Source: Strix aluco (lineage: Eukaryota; Chordata; Aves; Strigiformes; Strigidae). Taken from it: a stretch of 64,000 nucleotides of DNA. This document shows positions 1-11,660 of this stretch, one piece after another. Location of the stretch: assembly GCF_031877795.1 (NCBI RefSeq), contig NC_133943.1, forward strand, positions 9,045,001 through 9,109,000, given 5' to 3'. Under the pieces are notes generated by a model. The model saw nothing but the letters and a program-made list of their open reading frames with translations, was not told where the DNA came from and made no database searches. Numbering within the stretch: position 1 is the stretch's first letter; every line of letters starts with the position of its first letter. Made by a program: the position numbers and the translations under genes.

Positions 1-1700
1 TGGTACTGTGACTGGTTTCCCATTACCATAACAAGGTAGGAGAAATAATTCAAACTGGAGCATCCTGAGCTTGATGCCAAAGCAGCCTCCTTGGATTTCT
101 GTTGGGGGTCTCAGGACGAGATCAGCAACGCAGTTGTTTCTGTGAGATGAGGGAAGTAAGCACAGATCCCACTGCTTAAAAAGCTAAATGGAGAGAGTTG
201 GAAGAGAATTTTGGTGTACTCAATTAGAGGAGCTAATTGTGGCACGCATGTAAGGAGTTTAAGATTAGATCTCCACCTAAAATGAATCACAAATGCTGAG
301 TAATCTCAAGAGAAGATTGCTAATGAAACCAACAGTTTATCTGCCATTGTTACATGGATGTCTTCTTTTCAAGACATAATTCTGATAGTCATTTGAAATA
401 ATCTATAAAAGGGTGGAGTGACATACTACTGATGGCTATTAGCCTCTTCTTCATAGTTAGCTCTGTAATGCCCTGTGTGATAGAAAATTGAATTGAATTT
501 TCATTTCAATTCAATTTCAATAAGAGAAATCTTAATTGATAACTGCTCTTTTTCTGTGAATGATGGCAGGACTTTAATTTGTTTTCAATATCAAAGCTTA
601 GGCTTCTATTTATAATGCTGTGCTTTAGCCCTGTGTCACCAGCAAGCAGCTAATGTAGCTGATCCAGGGACCTCCATATTTGGAGTTTATCTGTGAATGT
701 TGTGGATGCAGATGGAAAATTGTACTTTTATATTTAATCCAGTCGCTGTTTAGTGTAATAGTCAAGTTTGCAAGGATGTAGTTTTTCTTCTCAGATTTAA
801 GTATCTGTGCTGAGCACAACTGTACTGTATCTAAGCGCCTTCAAGTTCCCTCTATTGAAACTAGAGGTGCTGTGTCTCCAGCAGTTCTCATGGAGCAGAA
901 ACCTTCATGGGTCTTTCCTATCCATATGGATGATGTGTCATCTGATTCCAGTTGAACTGAGCCTTGGAGGTTTGCCTAAAAATGTTTTGAAGTATAAAAG
1001 TCAAACTCAGCTCATCAGTGGTTTTATTTTAGAAGGTTGTTAAGCTACCAGGCCAGGCTTCTGCAGGTATAAACTGCTTTCCAAGAGAGCTACATGCAGA
1101 AGTTTGAGGGTAAATGAAGCTGTAATATTCTCTAGTCTGTTCCCTTAGTTGTCAAAGGACACTAGATTTCCCACTGCTATTACTGTATTTATCTTAACTA
1201 CCTTAAGCTTTGCAGCAGCTCCATGTGTGTTTAAGATAAAGTTGAGAAATTGCTTTATTGCAGGTCTTGTATTGCATATAGAGGTCGTAAATCCTCAAAC
1301 TGAGTGACTGTACTCTGTGACCTATATTTCTGTTGCTGCAAATGCAGCGTACCACTTGCTTGTTGTTAGGGGGATGTCTGGTGTTTGGGTGAAATACAGA
1401 AATCATTTAGCAGGAGGTCCTGGACACACAAAGCAGCTGTATGCCTCTGGGGGAGCCTGAAACTTCTATGTCAACATTTCAGATGACATGGGGCTTGGAT
1501 GGCTGATCAGTTCAGCCACTGAGCTGCAAATCCAAGTTCAGCCTGGGACAGAACTGCCTCAGAATAAAAAGTACTGTTGAGGCAAAACAGTTTCATCAAG
1601 AGTGGGGAAAAAAGAAAGAAAAGGAAAGAATATCTACAGTTTCTTATTATACATAGCTTTATTGCTGTAATCCCTTCCTGCTATGAACCAAGACTAGGCA
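1..1700. other. Intergenic sequence, nothing recognised
   Basis: No long ORF, RNA gene or interspersed repeat is recognisable. The only structure is a 13-bp perfect inverted repeat with a 7-nt loop at 485-517. Confidence 0.6.
485..517. repeat. 13-bp perfect inverted repeat
   Basis: AAATTGAATTGAA, a 7-nt spacer, and its exact complement TTCAATTCAATTT. AT-rich, so likely a slippage or cruciform-prone product. Confidence 0.8.
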
Positions 1701-1739
1701 CTGAAAAGATTCTTCTCTTGGAGGTTCTTGTTTCCTCAC

Positions 1740-2960
1740 CTTTTGTGCTGTTCTTGTTTGTATTCATGTGGTCTGCAGTTCTTCCCGTTTTTTTCAGACT
1801 TTTTTTCTTTCCCATTCTCCTGTCAGTACTTTGTCTTCTCAGGATGTTCTAAACTCTAGTTTAGGAAGATTTTTATTGTATTCATCCCTAGTTGCCCTGG
1901 CTTTCAGAACCTTTCCTGGCTGGTTTTCTGTGTGGTTGCCAACTATCCAGAACCCTCACAAATTATAGAAACGTGTGAAGCTAGAATCAAGGGGCTTATT
2001 TCTGCTCCTGACTTCTCTGCAGCTTTTATTGCAAGTATTTTTCTTCATTATGTTTTTGGTTGTGGGTTGTTTTTTCTCCCTCTGCTTTCTGACTGTTTTG
2101 TTTTTATTTCAGTTGCTTGGGATGACTGGTCTCTGCCTTTTCCACTCATGCCAAAGGCTACTGGTTTTGACCTCTTCTCTTCCCTTGATACTTGACCAAA
2201 GGATGTCAGGCCTGTGTACTATGACATCTAATTGAATTCTTGCTTTTCTTTACCTCATATTCTTAATTCTCTTTGTCTACCTAGTTTTTGTACTGCCTGC
2301 TGCATTAGATAAGGTATGGCTACCATGAATGTTCTTGTGGCTGTACTCCCCTCTTTCCTTGGCAGTTGATACTTCACCAAGTTCTCAGTTGCTACTAGAA
2401 GTCTCAGTGTTTCCTTTCATCAGAACTTCTTCTCTGAAACCTTTCAGGTGTTTGTTGCTTCACATCTACAAGTTCCTTTTTTTACATTTTATGAAAAATG
2501 CTGGTGCTTAGACTTGCGTTTGTGCCTTGATTTTTTTATATCATCATGGACCTATTCTTCCAAAATCATCACCTCAGTCAACAAACCTGGTTAAGAACTC
2601 TACAGTTTATCTACTTTGTTTGCTCTACCTCATTATTAAACTTTTCCTTCTCTGTTCTCATTGTTGTCTCATCTGTGGAGTTGGTTAAAATTCTCTTTTT
2701 CAATTTGGATTTAATGGCTTATTTGGTGGTTCTTTGTTTGTTTCCTACTTCCTTATGTACCTCTCCAATTATTTCCAAGCTGCTTCCTAAATACAGCCTC
2801 TTCTACAACTTCAGATCTTCCAAAATGTCTTCCTTTTCCCTACTTTTTTTGACATTGTATCTTTTTAAAGCCCATTATAAAAATGCTATTTTATTAATTT
2901 TGTCTCTTTCAAACAAGCATAGTGTTTGTGATTTTGTCTCTTTCAAGCATCATGATTGTG
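1740..2960. other. Pyrimidine-rich block
   Basis: For over 1.1 kb the plus strand is strongly T- and C-rich with few purine runs. This creates several overlapping hydrophobic-looking ORFs (60-139 codons) in two frames. Their peptides are Leu/Phe/Ser-rich and follow base composition, so I do not call them genes. The origin could be an old A-rich retroelement read antisense or a strand-skewed transcribed region. Confidence 0.5.
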
Positions 2961-5900
2961 ACTAAGCAAGTGATCCTATGTGTGTTGTCACTTGCATGTT
3001 TAATACTTCAGAAAAAGTTGCTCTATAATAAAATGGAATGTGATGTTCTGAAATGGAGTCTTCTACCTCACTTTAAGTATTCGTGTAAATCTGTTTAAAA
3101 AAAAAAAGGAAAACAACCCTTGGAAACAAATGAGGTTTGTTTTTTTGATTGATTTTATTGTTTCTGGTTATTTCTTTCCATGTTTTTCCTTTTCCAAACT
3201 CAGCATGAAATCCAGGTTCTTTGTTGGAAAAGCTGTCTGCTCCTAGCTGTTCCTCTATTGCTGCAGTGTCCAAAGGTGGTGTGAGCAAACACCTGAAGCC
3301 ATTATGCTAAAGAATGGAGAGCAGGAGGCAGTCTTAAGAAACGGAGAGCTGTGTGAGAGTGAAAAAGCCTTGGCCCAGATATAAAAGAACTCTCTGGAAA
3401 GGATCCACATACTGATTGCAACCTGTCCAGTATTTCTAGGACATTGTTCAGCCCAGTGCTCAGCAGTGATTCCTAAAGCGTGTTTGTGGTGAGGTGCCAA
3501 ATTACTGCAAGGAGCAGTTTTCTGAGCTACCTTTGAAGAAGTGGTGTGATCATTTGAGAATTTTTTACAATCATTTCTGAAATAGTAGACAAATATGAAA
3601 CTTGTGCGGTGCCACGATGCCAGGTGCAGAACCAATGTAGTGCAATAGTCTCACAATGTGATGTCAGATGTATCTCACAGTGTCATCATGTATCTTTTCA
3701 TTGCCCACACAGTTCAGTAGGGAGCCAAGTCTCATGGTTACTTTAAGAGTGGTGATTTTATTTGTACAGCGATATAATTCTAGGGAGCTTTGCAGGTAGT
3801 CTGAATGGGGTTTTCATGGAGCCACAGCATAAAACCGTGCTATGCTGTGGGGATGAGGGAAACTGGTAGGTAGGGAGGATCAGGCTGAGAGCTGCAGTGT
3901 TACCCTGAAGTTATGGGTATCATGGCTGGGATTATTTCTTGGGAAACTTTTGCACAGCTGCTTCATTTTTATCAAACACTTCTTAAACAGGACTGTGGTG
4001 GTAGAATAGATAAGGCCAAAGGGAAAAAAAGAGCTTGTAAAAAGTGTGACTTTAGTTCCTTCTCTCAACTGGCTTGTCCAGCTTGTTAATTGCCTGGAAG
4101 GTTTTTTTCCTGATCTGGAGACACGTACTTAGCATGTCCTCACCGGGTGATCACTGAAGTAGTCTGTGAGTACTGTTTTCTACCTGCTTCCTGTTCTTCA
4201 GTTTCTGGATTCGTTGTTTCTGATGCAGCTTTCCCTTCTGTATCATTTGGAAGCAGGACAAGGTCTCTCAGCAGGAGTAGGCTTGACTGCCCACTGGTTT
4301 TTTTCCCCCCCCTCCCTGAGGAATGTTACCCCATCTAGTTTTGCATCCAGATAGCCTTTGGCTATTCTTGGTTTTCACAGTATTCTCTGCAGACTTTTGG
4401 AATTATTTGGTCAGAATTACTCATCTTGGATCGATTGGAGTAAACTGATTTTTTTTTTTAAATTTACTTGTTTTCCTTCCCACAGTGCTAGGTTTTCCTA
4501 GTTTGCTGTTGCAGTCACCCACTTGCATCTGTGAATCACTATGGGTGAAAAAGTGTCCAGAAAAAAAACAGCAGAGAAGAAATGTCTCATTTTTGTTGAA
4601 TTTGACATTCTGTCCAACATGCTGCCCACACTTACCCTTTCTACGGCTTACTGGCACTGAACTAAATGAGACGGGTGGAAACAATTATTTCATCCAGAAT
4701 CTTGAAAGAAAATGGAAAGGCAGCAGGGACAGCAAACTGTGAAAACCCTGAGTTTCTGAGGATGTGGTAAACTTCCTGTCTTTGATTAAACAGATCAGAA
4801 TTATAACCACCATCTTAAACTGCAAGCTCTGCAACCAGGTAAAATTGGAAGGCACAGTACTACAGCCATTTGGAAGCAATGCAGCCGCAGTAGCAGTGTT
4901 GCAGTGATTCCTTCAGCCAGGCAAACTCCTTCCTGAGAAGCTCTTGAGTTATATATTAGTGTCTGCCTCAAAGCATAACTGCAAAATACTGTGAATTAGT
5001 ATGAGGATGTTTTCTCTCCTGCCTGCATCGCAAATTGTAAAATATAAATGCTAAAATATGCATCTTCTGTAGCCCAGAACTATTTCAATTCATGCTTTTG
5101 CTTCTTGACATTGGCTTAAAAATTTGAAGTTTGTACTATAGGAATCCTAAGACAGTCTTTGCTATAACATTATGAAAGGCTAATACTTACTAGAAATCAT
5201 GTTGAAAAACTAAGATATTACAGAATTAGTAGAATTCTTATTGTAATTAAGGTATTGTAAACCAAAAATACCTATTCCTAAGGATATTATCAGGATGCAC
5301 AAATGGAAATGTAGGAAGCCACAACTGGAAGAAGAAATGATAAAGAAATATTTCCCTTCTTCTAGTGAAGGAAGATGATCTTCCTAGAGTGAAATAGTAA
5401 TTTCAAAGCTAATTCTCCCAGTTTGCAGGCTTGATGGTAGGTGGGCCTGAACAGGCCAAAATTTAAAGTGAATTAAGCACCCGTAAAAAACAGCTAAAAG
5501 AGGCGTGGCTCAGTTTGCAGACAAGTATTAACAGTCTAACTGTACAATGAGAGTTTCTAGAGAAGCAACTCCAATTTACAGTCCTAACATCTACAGCGTT
5601 AGCTCCATGCAAAGTTTTCTTGGCATTATTATCCTTGCCCATAAGAAGATGACAAATACAAGGATTCATGATGTGCTGTCCTGTATTATCTTTTTCAAGA
5701 CCCTGCAGTGTAGATAGTGGTGAGATCTGAGCAGGTGAACAGAAGAAGACAGGGGCAGCCAGTGGCAGTAGGAACTCAAGGGGAGAGACCTAAAATCTTA
5801 GTAATATCCTTCTAGATAACAAGCTAAAAGTCTAGCAAAGGAGGATAGAGTCCAAGCTGAGCTTAATTTTTTTAGTTAGGAAATAGAAAATATTAATACT

Positions 5901-7525
5901 CTGGTAGGGTTTTCATTTAGAAACTTCAACTTGGTCAGACTTTTTTCCAGCAGTGCCTGTGTCTCACCTTCAGATAAACATTATTACAACTTTTTTTTTT
6001 TTTTTTCAGTACTGTGCTGTTCATGTAGCCAGTAGTGTCCTTTTCATATCTAAAAGGTGCTTTTAAGAGCCACTGTCATGAGAAGGAAACATCCATTTTC
6101 AGGAGGTCGTATGACTTTTCTTCTGTTCTGACTTAACCTAAGATGACATTGGCAACAGCTGGATGTAAGTAAAGCAGTTAAAATTTGCTTGAAATGAAAA
6201 ACAATTTTTTAAAAATCACAGCTTTTTCTGTCAGATGTTGACAGTGTATCAGTAGGAAAAAGCATCAGTTGTTATGTGGAAGAAATGTTATGGACAAAAC
6301 CCTTACTATTTAAGAGCATCCTTTGCTGCCATCTTTTTTACCCATTAGCAGCCTGGGCAGAAAAAAAAATGAGGCCACTTGGGAGGAGATAGGCAAGGCA
6401 ATCTGACCGTCCTCCTCCAGGTGGGCACTGCAGGGTCAGTGCACTTGGTGAAGACTTTTCTTGATGGAAAAAAAATGTGCGTAAGCTACTCTAAGTATAA
6501 CATGTACTTCTCTGTATATTTTCCCAACTACAGGCTTTCATGGCATGCTGAAAGTGGGAAAGCAGGCAAAAAAAAAAAAAAAAAAGGGAGGAGAGAGGAA
6601 TTACTTGGTGATAACTTCCTGAAATGGGAGGTTGCTTTCTAGCCTGAACGCTCTGTGCACCTTGGCCAGCATTGGGTGGTTGTGAAGGGTGAAGGGGAGT
6701 GTGCAGGACAGTCCTCGAGCGCAGCCTCCGTTACGCTCTGAGCGTTTCACGGTGTGTGAACTGTGCCCCAGGAGTCTCTGCCAGACTCCGTCCCTAATCA
6801 CTGACACAATTTTGCGGAAGAAACCCAGTGGGAGAAAAAACAAGTAAGCAAATTTCCCCTTTTGAGGCAGGGATGGTAGGAGGCTTGGTTATCCTTGTTA
6901 GCTTCCCGGGGGTGCAGGAGAAAGCACTACTTTAGTGGAGGAATATCAGAGATGGCTTGTCTCGTGATGTTTACAAGTCCTTTTAGATGTCGCTGTAAGT
7001 GCTCTTGCTCTTAGCTGGTAGAAGTGAAGGCCTGTCAGGGAAGGAAAATGCCTTCTGATGTTCCTGGATAACTATTTTATTAGCTGCTAGCTTCATAGTG
7101 TACACTTGGATGACTTAGCTGAAGAAAATTAGTACACCTGAGACTTTCAGTCAGTCTTGTATTCGTTTAGAATGAAAAGTAGTTTGATCAGTTTGTGTAA
7201 AAACATATCCATCCTTTTTTCCTCTCAAAAGATCAGTGCTCTCCCTCAGGAAAGAAATGAAAGCTGCTCCCGCTCCTATAGCGATTGCTTCTGATTTTCA
7301 CTGCTTCAAAGCAAAGTGCAGCTGTGTCATTGTATCTTCAGCGTGACAGATCATTCTGAGATGAGAAAACCAGAGAAGTGTTCAGTTCCTTTAAAACTAA
7401 AATGGGCATGACGAGGGGAGCGGTTGTGTTGACCTTTTCAAATGGTGCATGCATCCACTGTAGTTGCATGGATTGGGACTTGTTAACCAATTATCATCTA
7501 CAAAACTTCCTTAACGAACCACAGA
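2961..7525. other. Intergenic sequence, nothing recognised
   Basis: This is unique-looking AT-rich DNA with A- and T-runs, for example T16 at 5,991-6,006 and an A-run near 6,570. No ORF over about 126 codons and no recognisable family. Confidence 0.55.
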
Positions 7526-7746
7526 GGAGCAGCATGACCTACCAGACTGACATGGGATTGGAAGTCAGGTGCTGACAAATTCTGATCCCTCTACTGCCAC
7601 TTGCTCACTGAACGGCCTTGGCAAGCCGCTTCCCTCCCTCTCCCTTATGCTCCCCAGCCGTGATCCATCTGAGAGCAATCCTTGCCTGTCTCGCAAGGAT
7701 TTGGGGAAGCGGTGAGTGCTATACAAGTGCTAAGTATTGTTATTAA
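7526..7746 (+). mobile_element. MIR-type SINE, old copy
   Basis: The order of recognisable MIR segments is kept: a gggattggaagtcaggt-like box, CTACTGCCACTTGCTCACTG, then GGCCTTGGCAAGCCGCTTCC, and at the 3' end GTGCTATACAAGTGCTAAGT followed by TTATTA. This matches the tRNA-derived MIR family shared by amniotes, with divergence expected for an ancient copy. The middle segment between 7,650 and 7,700 is rearranged or decayed. Confidence 0.75.
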
Positions 7747-8210
7747 AACTATAATATGTCAGGTAACGCAGATACATAGATCATCTGCCCTCTTCAGGCA
7801 CTTGACTGTTAGCCTTATGTCTTGGCACACTAAAAATGTGCAGGATATCAGGTACAATGACGCACTTCAGTCTTGAAATTACTTGTGTCTGCAAGGTCAG
7901 ATTTGGTGACTTCAATATCTGTTTCACAGCTGCAATACCACATTTTGGTCAAATGGTGATAAATGAGAGTGTAATCCGTTTGTAATTCCTTCTCTGTCTT
8001 CCTAAATATTTTGTTTCTTAGGAAGCTGATGCTGCTATGAACATATTGAATAATACTGAATTTGCAATATTCTGCTTTCCAAATATAAATGTTTATATTT
8101 AAAATTGCTGAGACTGCAATGCAATAAATATATCCATGTAACAATTTGCTTCAAAGCATGGGGGTTTTTTGTGCTCTGTCCATACGCTCGTGTCAGTGAT
8201 GAAGCTGCTG

Positions 8211-8365
8211 CTGCAGTGGTTAGGATAGATGCTGGATGTGAAGAGCACCTGGTTTGAATGCCAGCACTGCTACCTAGTGACATGATTTGGGGGCAAACCA
8301 GTCATCTGTGTGTTCAAAAGTGTGTTAGTCTACAAAATAAGAGTATCATTATACCTGTCTTTTCG
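8211..8365 (+). mobile_element. MIR-type SINE, old copy
   Basis: CAGTGGTTAGGATAGATGCT resembles the tRNA-like 5' part of MIR with its A box. TGGTTTGAATGCCAGCACTG matches the B-box region (gggttcgaatcccggctctg in the family). CATCTGTGTG and CTACAAAATAAGAGTATCAT match the core (catctgtaaaatggggataat). The 3' end is missing or decayed. It is in the same orientation as the copy 460 bp upstream. Confidence 0.65.
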
Positions 8366-11340
8366 AGGCGCAGAAGGGAAGCGGACTTCATGTTGAAGAA
8401 CGTAAGAACTATTGGCCCCATCACTCAAAGGTCTGTGTCATCTTCCACCCTGCCATCAGGAGACAGTTTTCCAGGAATCAGAGCAGTCCAGAGCCAGCAT
8501 CCAAGCATCTGGTCCAGCGTGTGCATAGCCCGTGGGGAGCCTGACTTCCAGGAGCCTTTTTGCTCCCACGGTAAATGATGCTGATGTGTTTGGATCAGAG
8601 ATGATAACTATGTGAGTGCAGCTTGCTGGAGACGGTAACGTACCTGTGCTCTGACATTCAGATGTTTGCTAAAAGGAGGAGTTCCCATTGCAACCTGGGA
8701 ACTCTTTAAAGAGAACAAAATCTGCAGTTTAAAGCGGGGAGTGCCAATATGAGGGTGCATGTAATGGGAAGGATCAGACCAGGAATTCACAGAAAAGGTC
8801 TGCAACCCATTGACTTTCATTTGTGTGTTAAAGTGCTGTTTTACCCTGGGAGTCTGCCCTGTCTTCCCTGTGTTCCCCTGATGTCTTACCAGGTGATTTA
8901 CAGTCAATGTGGCCGTAGACTCTTGCTCTTTTAGACTGCAGTTCTGTCCATTTAATTTACAAGTGCAAAGGACCTGAGTTTTTCTTTGATACTCACACAG
9001 GTGCTTAAGGGTAAGCTGTGCTCCAATACCTTCCTAAATTGGAGTCAAAACTGTTGATTAAACTGCAACAGTTGTACTCCCAAGCTGTTGGGGAAACAAG
9101 TTCTCTACTGCCACAAAAAAACCTTACCTCAGCTTTTCTCGTTGTACTTTACTGCTCATAAATATTAAAAAATAAACTCCGTGACTTTTCTAGTGTGGAA
9201 AGGCCTGTTAAAACACGGTGCCACCTGAACTAGAAACTTGAATCCCCTGTGCGGAGGTGGCAGATCGGGCATCTGCGCCCCTGCTGTGCTGCCAGGTGAG
9301 GTCTGCTGGCCGGGGTGGCCCCTGGCGAGGGTGCGAAGGGCTCACCCAGCCCATCCGGCGGCTCCTTACGCTGCTCCAGCTGCCAACACCCCGGCTCTGC
9401 CAGTTGGCTTCGTGCCATTTGTGGTGTGAGGGTTTTTTTGCATGCAGGTGACATGTCTGCTTACACGCTCTCAGATGTATTCTCGTATCCAAGGAGAGTT
9501 GCTCAAATTCAGGAAAAATAATAACTGGAGCTGTAAGGAAGAGCCACAAATTCCAGTGCTGATCTCAGCTGCTCTCCTGGAGTTCTAAGAAGCTTTCACT
9601 TCCTCTTTCTGATGTTGCTTTGTCCCTGTTTTGAGAAGAGAATTGAACTCTTTAAAAAGAAAAACTGGGGGGAGGAGACATCCCTCCTTAGGTACGAAAA
9701 GTTACACCTTTTCTAACCATGCTGAGGCACCTTTTTTTCCTGATCAAATGCTACCTGAATTCTCTAACAGTTCTTCTCAAGTTCAAGCTGTATCTTCTTG
9801 CTGTGAATGATTTATTATCCCAGACAATGAGCTTATTCCCCACAGTTTCTTATAAGCCTTGGAGATCTCTCTCATCTTGGCATTTATGAGTCTGTCCAGT
9901 CATCTTTCATAACACGGACAGTTTCTTAGGTTTGATTATTAGTTTTCCACAGCCATGCAGTCCTCAACTCCTTAAATGATCTGAGTGACGAAGGGCGTTT
10001 AAAAGATGAAGTTTTAATAATACAGGTAAGTAGGTTGCTGATTCACATGTTCAGTTTATGGGTCAGTCTGGGAGATGCTCACAGCCTGCTTGAAATCTGA
10101 GTGAGTATTTGAATATTTAAAATAGGTATCATGAGGTTTCTGAGTCAATGGACAGTGGATATGGACTGAAGAGCACCGAACGGCACCGGCTGGGTTGGAT
10201 GTTTGGATAACACCAGTCTGGCTCGGTTCTGCTGAATGGAGGTGTAGTTTTTGTGAAGCTCTGGCAAGATAATTGCATCTCACAAAATTGGTTTCCTTCA
10301 CAACCCTGGGCCATGGGTGCAGCTTTCAACAGGAGAAGGTAATTGGATCCTGATGGCTGCTTTGAGGATCTTGCTCCACCTGCCCCTGCCAGTGTTTTGG
10401 CACTTCTCTTCCTCACCTCCCTCACCTCTCCTTTCACATCTTGCCGTATTTGACAAATTTTAAAACAGGTATTTTTATTATAGCCACCTGCATCCCTCAA
10501 ATCTCTTTTGTGTGCCGGTCATCTAGCCTGGTGTCTGACCAGCTGAAGTGTTTGAGTTTGGGATTGCTTTTAATTCTCTCGTCTTGTTTCTGCAGTTACC
10601 CAGCTCTGCCGTTGCTTCCCCTCCAAACTGTGGGGTGATTTTGGGGGTGAGGTTGCCCGCCTGCCCAGCGCTGGAGGGTTGCTGCCTTGTTTTGGGAAGT
10701 GGTGATGCAGAGTAAGGCTGGGCCTGGCTGCGTCTCCTCTGACAGCCCCGTCTGGCACCGCACAAGAAGTGCACAGGTAGAGCTGTAAGGAAATCGCTCC
10801 GGGATACCACTACTTGTGCAGATCCTTTTTAAAGGGTAGTTGGGAGGGTGAATATGTAAAAAAATGATTGGTGCCAATTGCCCAGAGGCTTTTATGGGTT
10901 AATTTTGATCGTCTGGGCTGCTGTGGGACATTGCTCCCAACCCCACAGACCCTGTTCCTGAAGCTGCCAGTCTGAATGGGCCAAAACGGAGGGAGGACCC
11001 AACCCCGGTTCCCTCCAGGAAACCTGTCCCGGGGGATGGCTGGGCACTGCAGGGCGGGTGGGCAGGGTGTCCTGTTCGCTGGGAAAGGATGGGGGAAATT
11101 TTCAGGGATCTGGATTTCTCTCGTCCCTGGGCACTAAATGCTCCAAAAAGATTGTTCAAAGAATCCCCTACACGTTACAGCCCTTCAGGTCGCTCTTTCT
11201 GCACCTGGGAGTCTTGGTCAGATCCCTCAGGCCCGGGCAGGGATGGAAAGGCTGGGCTGAGTCTGCCAAACCCTGGGGCTGCTCTAACGAGCAGAAAATC
11301 TGCTCCCTCCCGGAAAAAGGGGTCATTAAAATGAACCGGA
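8366..11340. other. Intergenic sequence rising in GC
   Basis: GC content rises from about 9.2 kb onward. Overlapping ORFs of 60-120 codons on both strands reflect the low stop-codon density of GC-rich DNA. No coding exon or repeat is recognisable. Confidence 0.5.
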
Positions 11341-11349
11341 GGTGACTTC

Positions 11350-11660
11350 AGCTGTGTGCTTTGGACTCGACTGCAATTCCCAAAGCCCTGCCTGCTCGCC
11401 CCTTCCCTGTCCCCAACTGGGAACAACTGGGAACGATCGCTGCTCCCGCTCCCCACGAGGTGGCAGCAGCTGGAAGGGAAACCCCGCGGCGGGCGGCGGG
11501 CGGGGGGGGCAGCGGATTTCCCTAAAAATACCGCTCTGGGAACGGCCCGTGCGGGTGGTGTGGGGTGTCCCTGGGAACGGGTGGAAGGGCAGCCAGAAAT
11601 CTCGAGTTGGGTCCGTGGGGTGCGTTACCTCATGCCCGGAGGCGTGAAGGAAACGGATCC
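11350..11660. promoter_or_regulatory. CpG-dense patch with ZNF143-like and CTCF-like motifs
   Basis: This is the most CpG-rich stretch near CLINT1, with G-runs and GGCGGGCGGCGGGCGG around 11,488-11,506. At 11,370-11,382 it has ACTGCAATTCCCA, one base off the ACTACAATTCCCA part of the ZNF143/SBS motif. At 11,453-11,467 it has CCACGAGGTGGCAGC, a close CTCF match. Such combinations mark promoters or loop anchors. No gene starting here is recognisable, so it is an orphan candidate. Confidence 0.5.
11453..11467 (+). promoter_or_regulatory. CTCF-like binding site
   Basis: CCACGAGGTGGCAGC fits the CTCF core consensus CCASYAGRKGGCRSY at 14 of 15 positions. It lies inside a CpG-dense patch between CLINT1 and its expected neighbour. 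Occupancy cannot be seen from sequence. Confidence 0.5.

Noticed and set aside
1577-2965. Hydrophobic ORFs that resemble membrane proteins
   Set aside because: Leu/Phe/Ser richness is explained by the pyrimidine skew of the plus strand.
3073-3635. Minus-strand ORFs considered as a transposase or retroelement fragment
   Set aside because: I could not find a motif of any family; left as unassigned.
8395-8545. Possible old reptile-type SINE after the second MIR
   Set aside because: Only short similarities to a remembered turtle/crocodile repeat (GTAAGAACTATTGGCC, CAAAGGTCTG); too weak without alignment.
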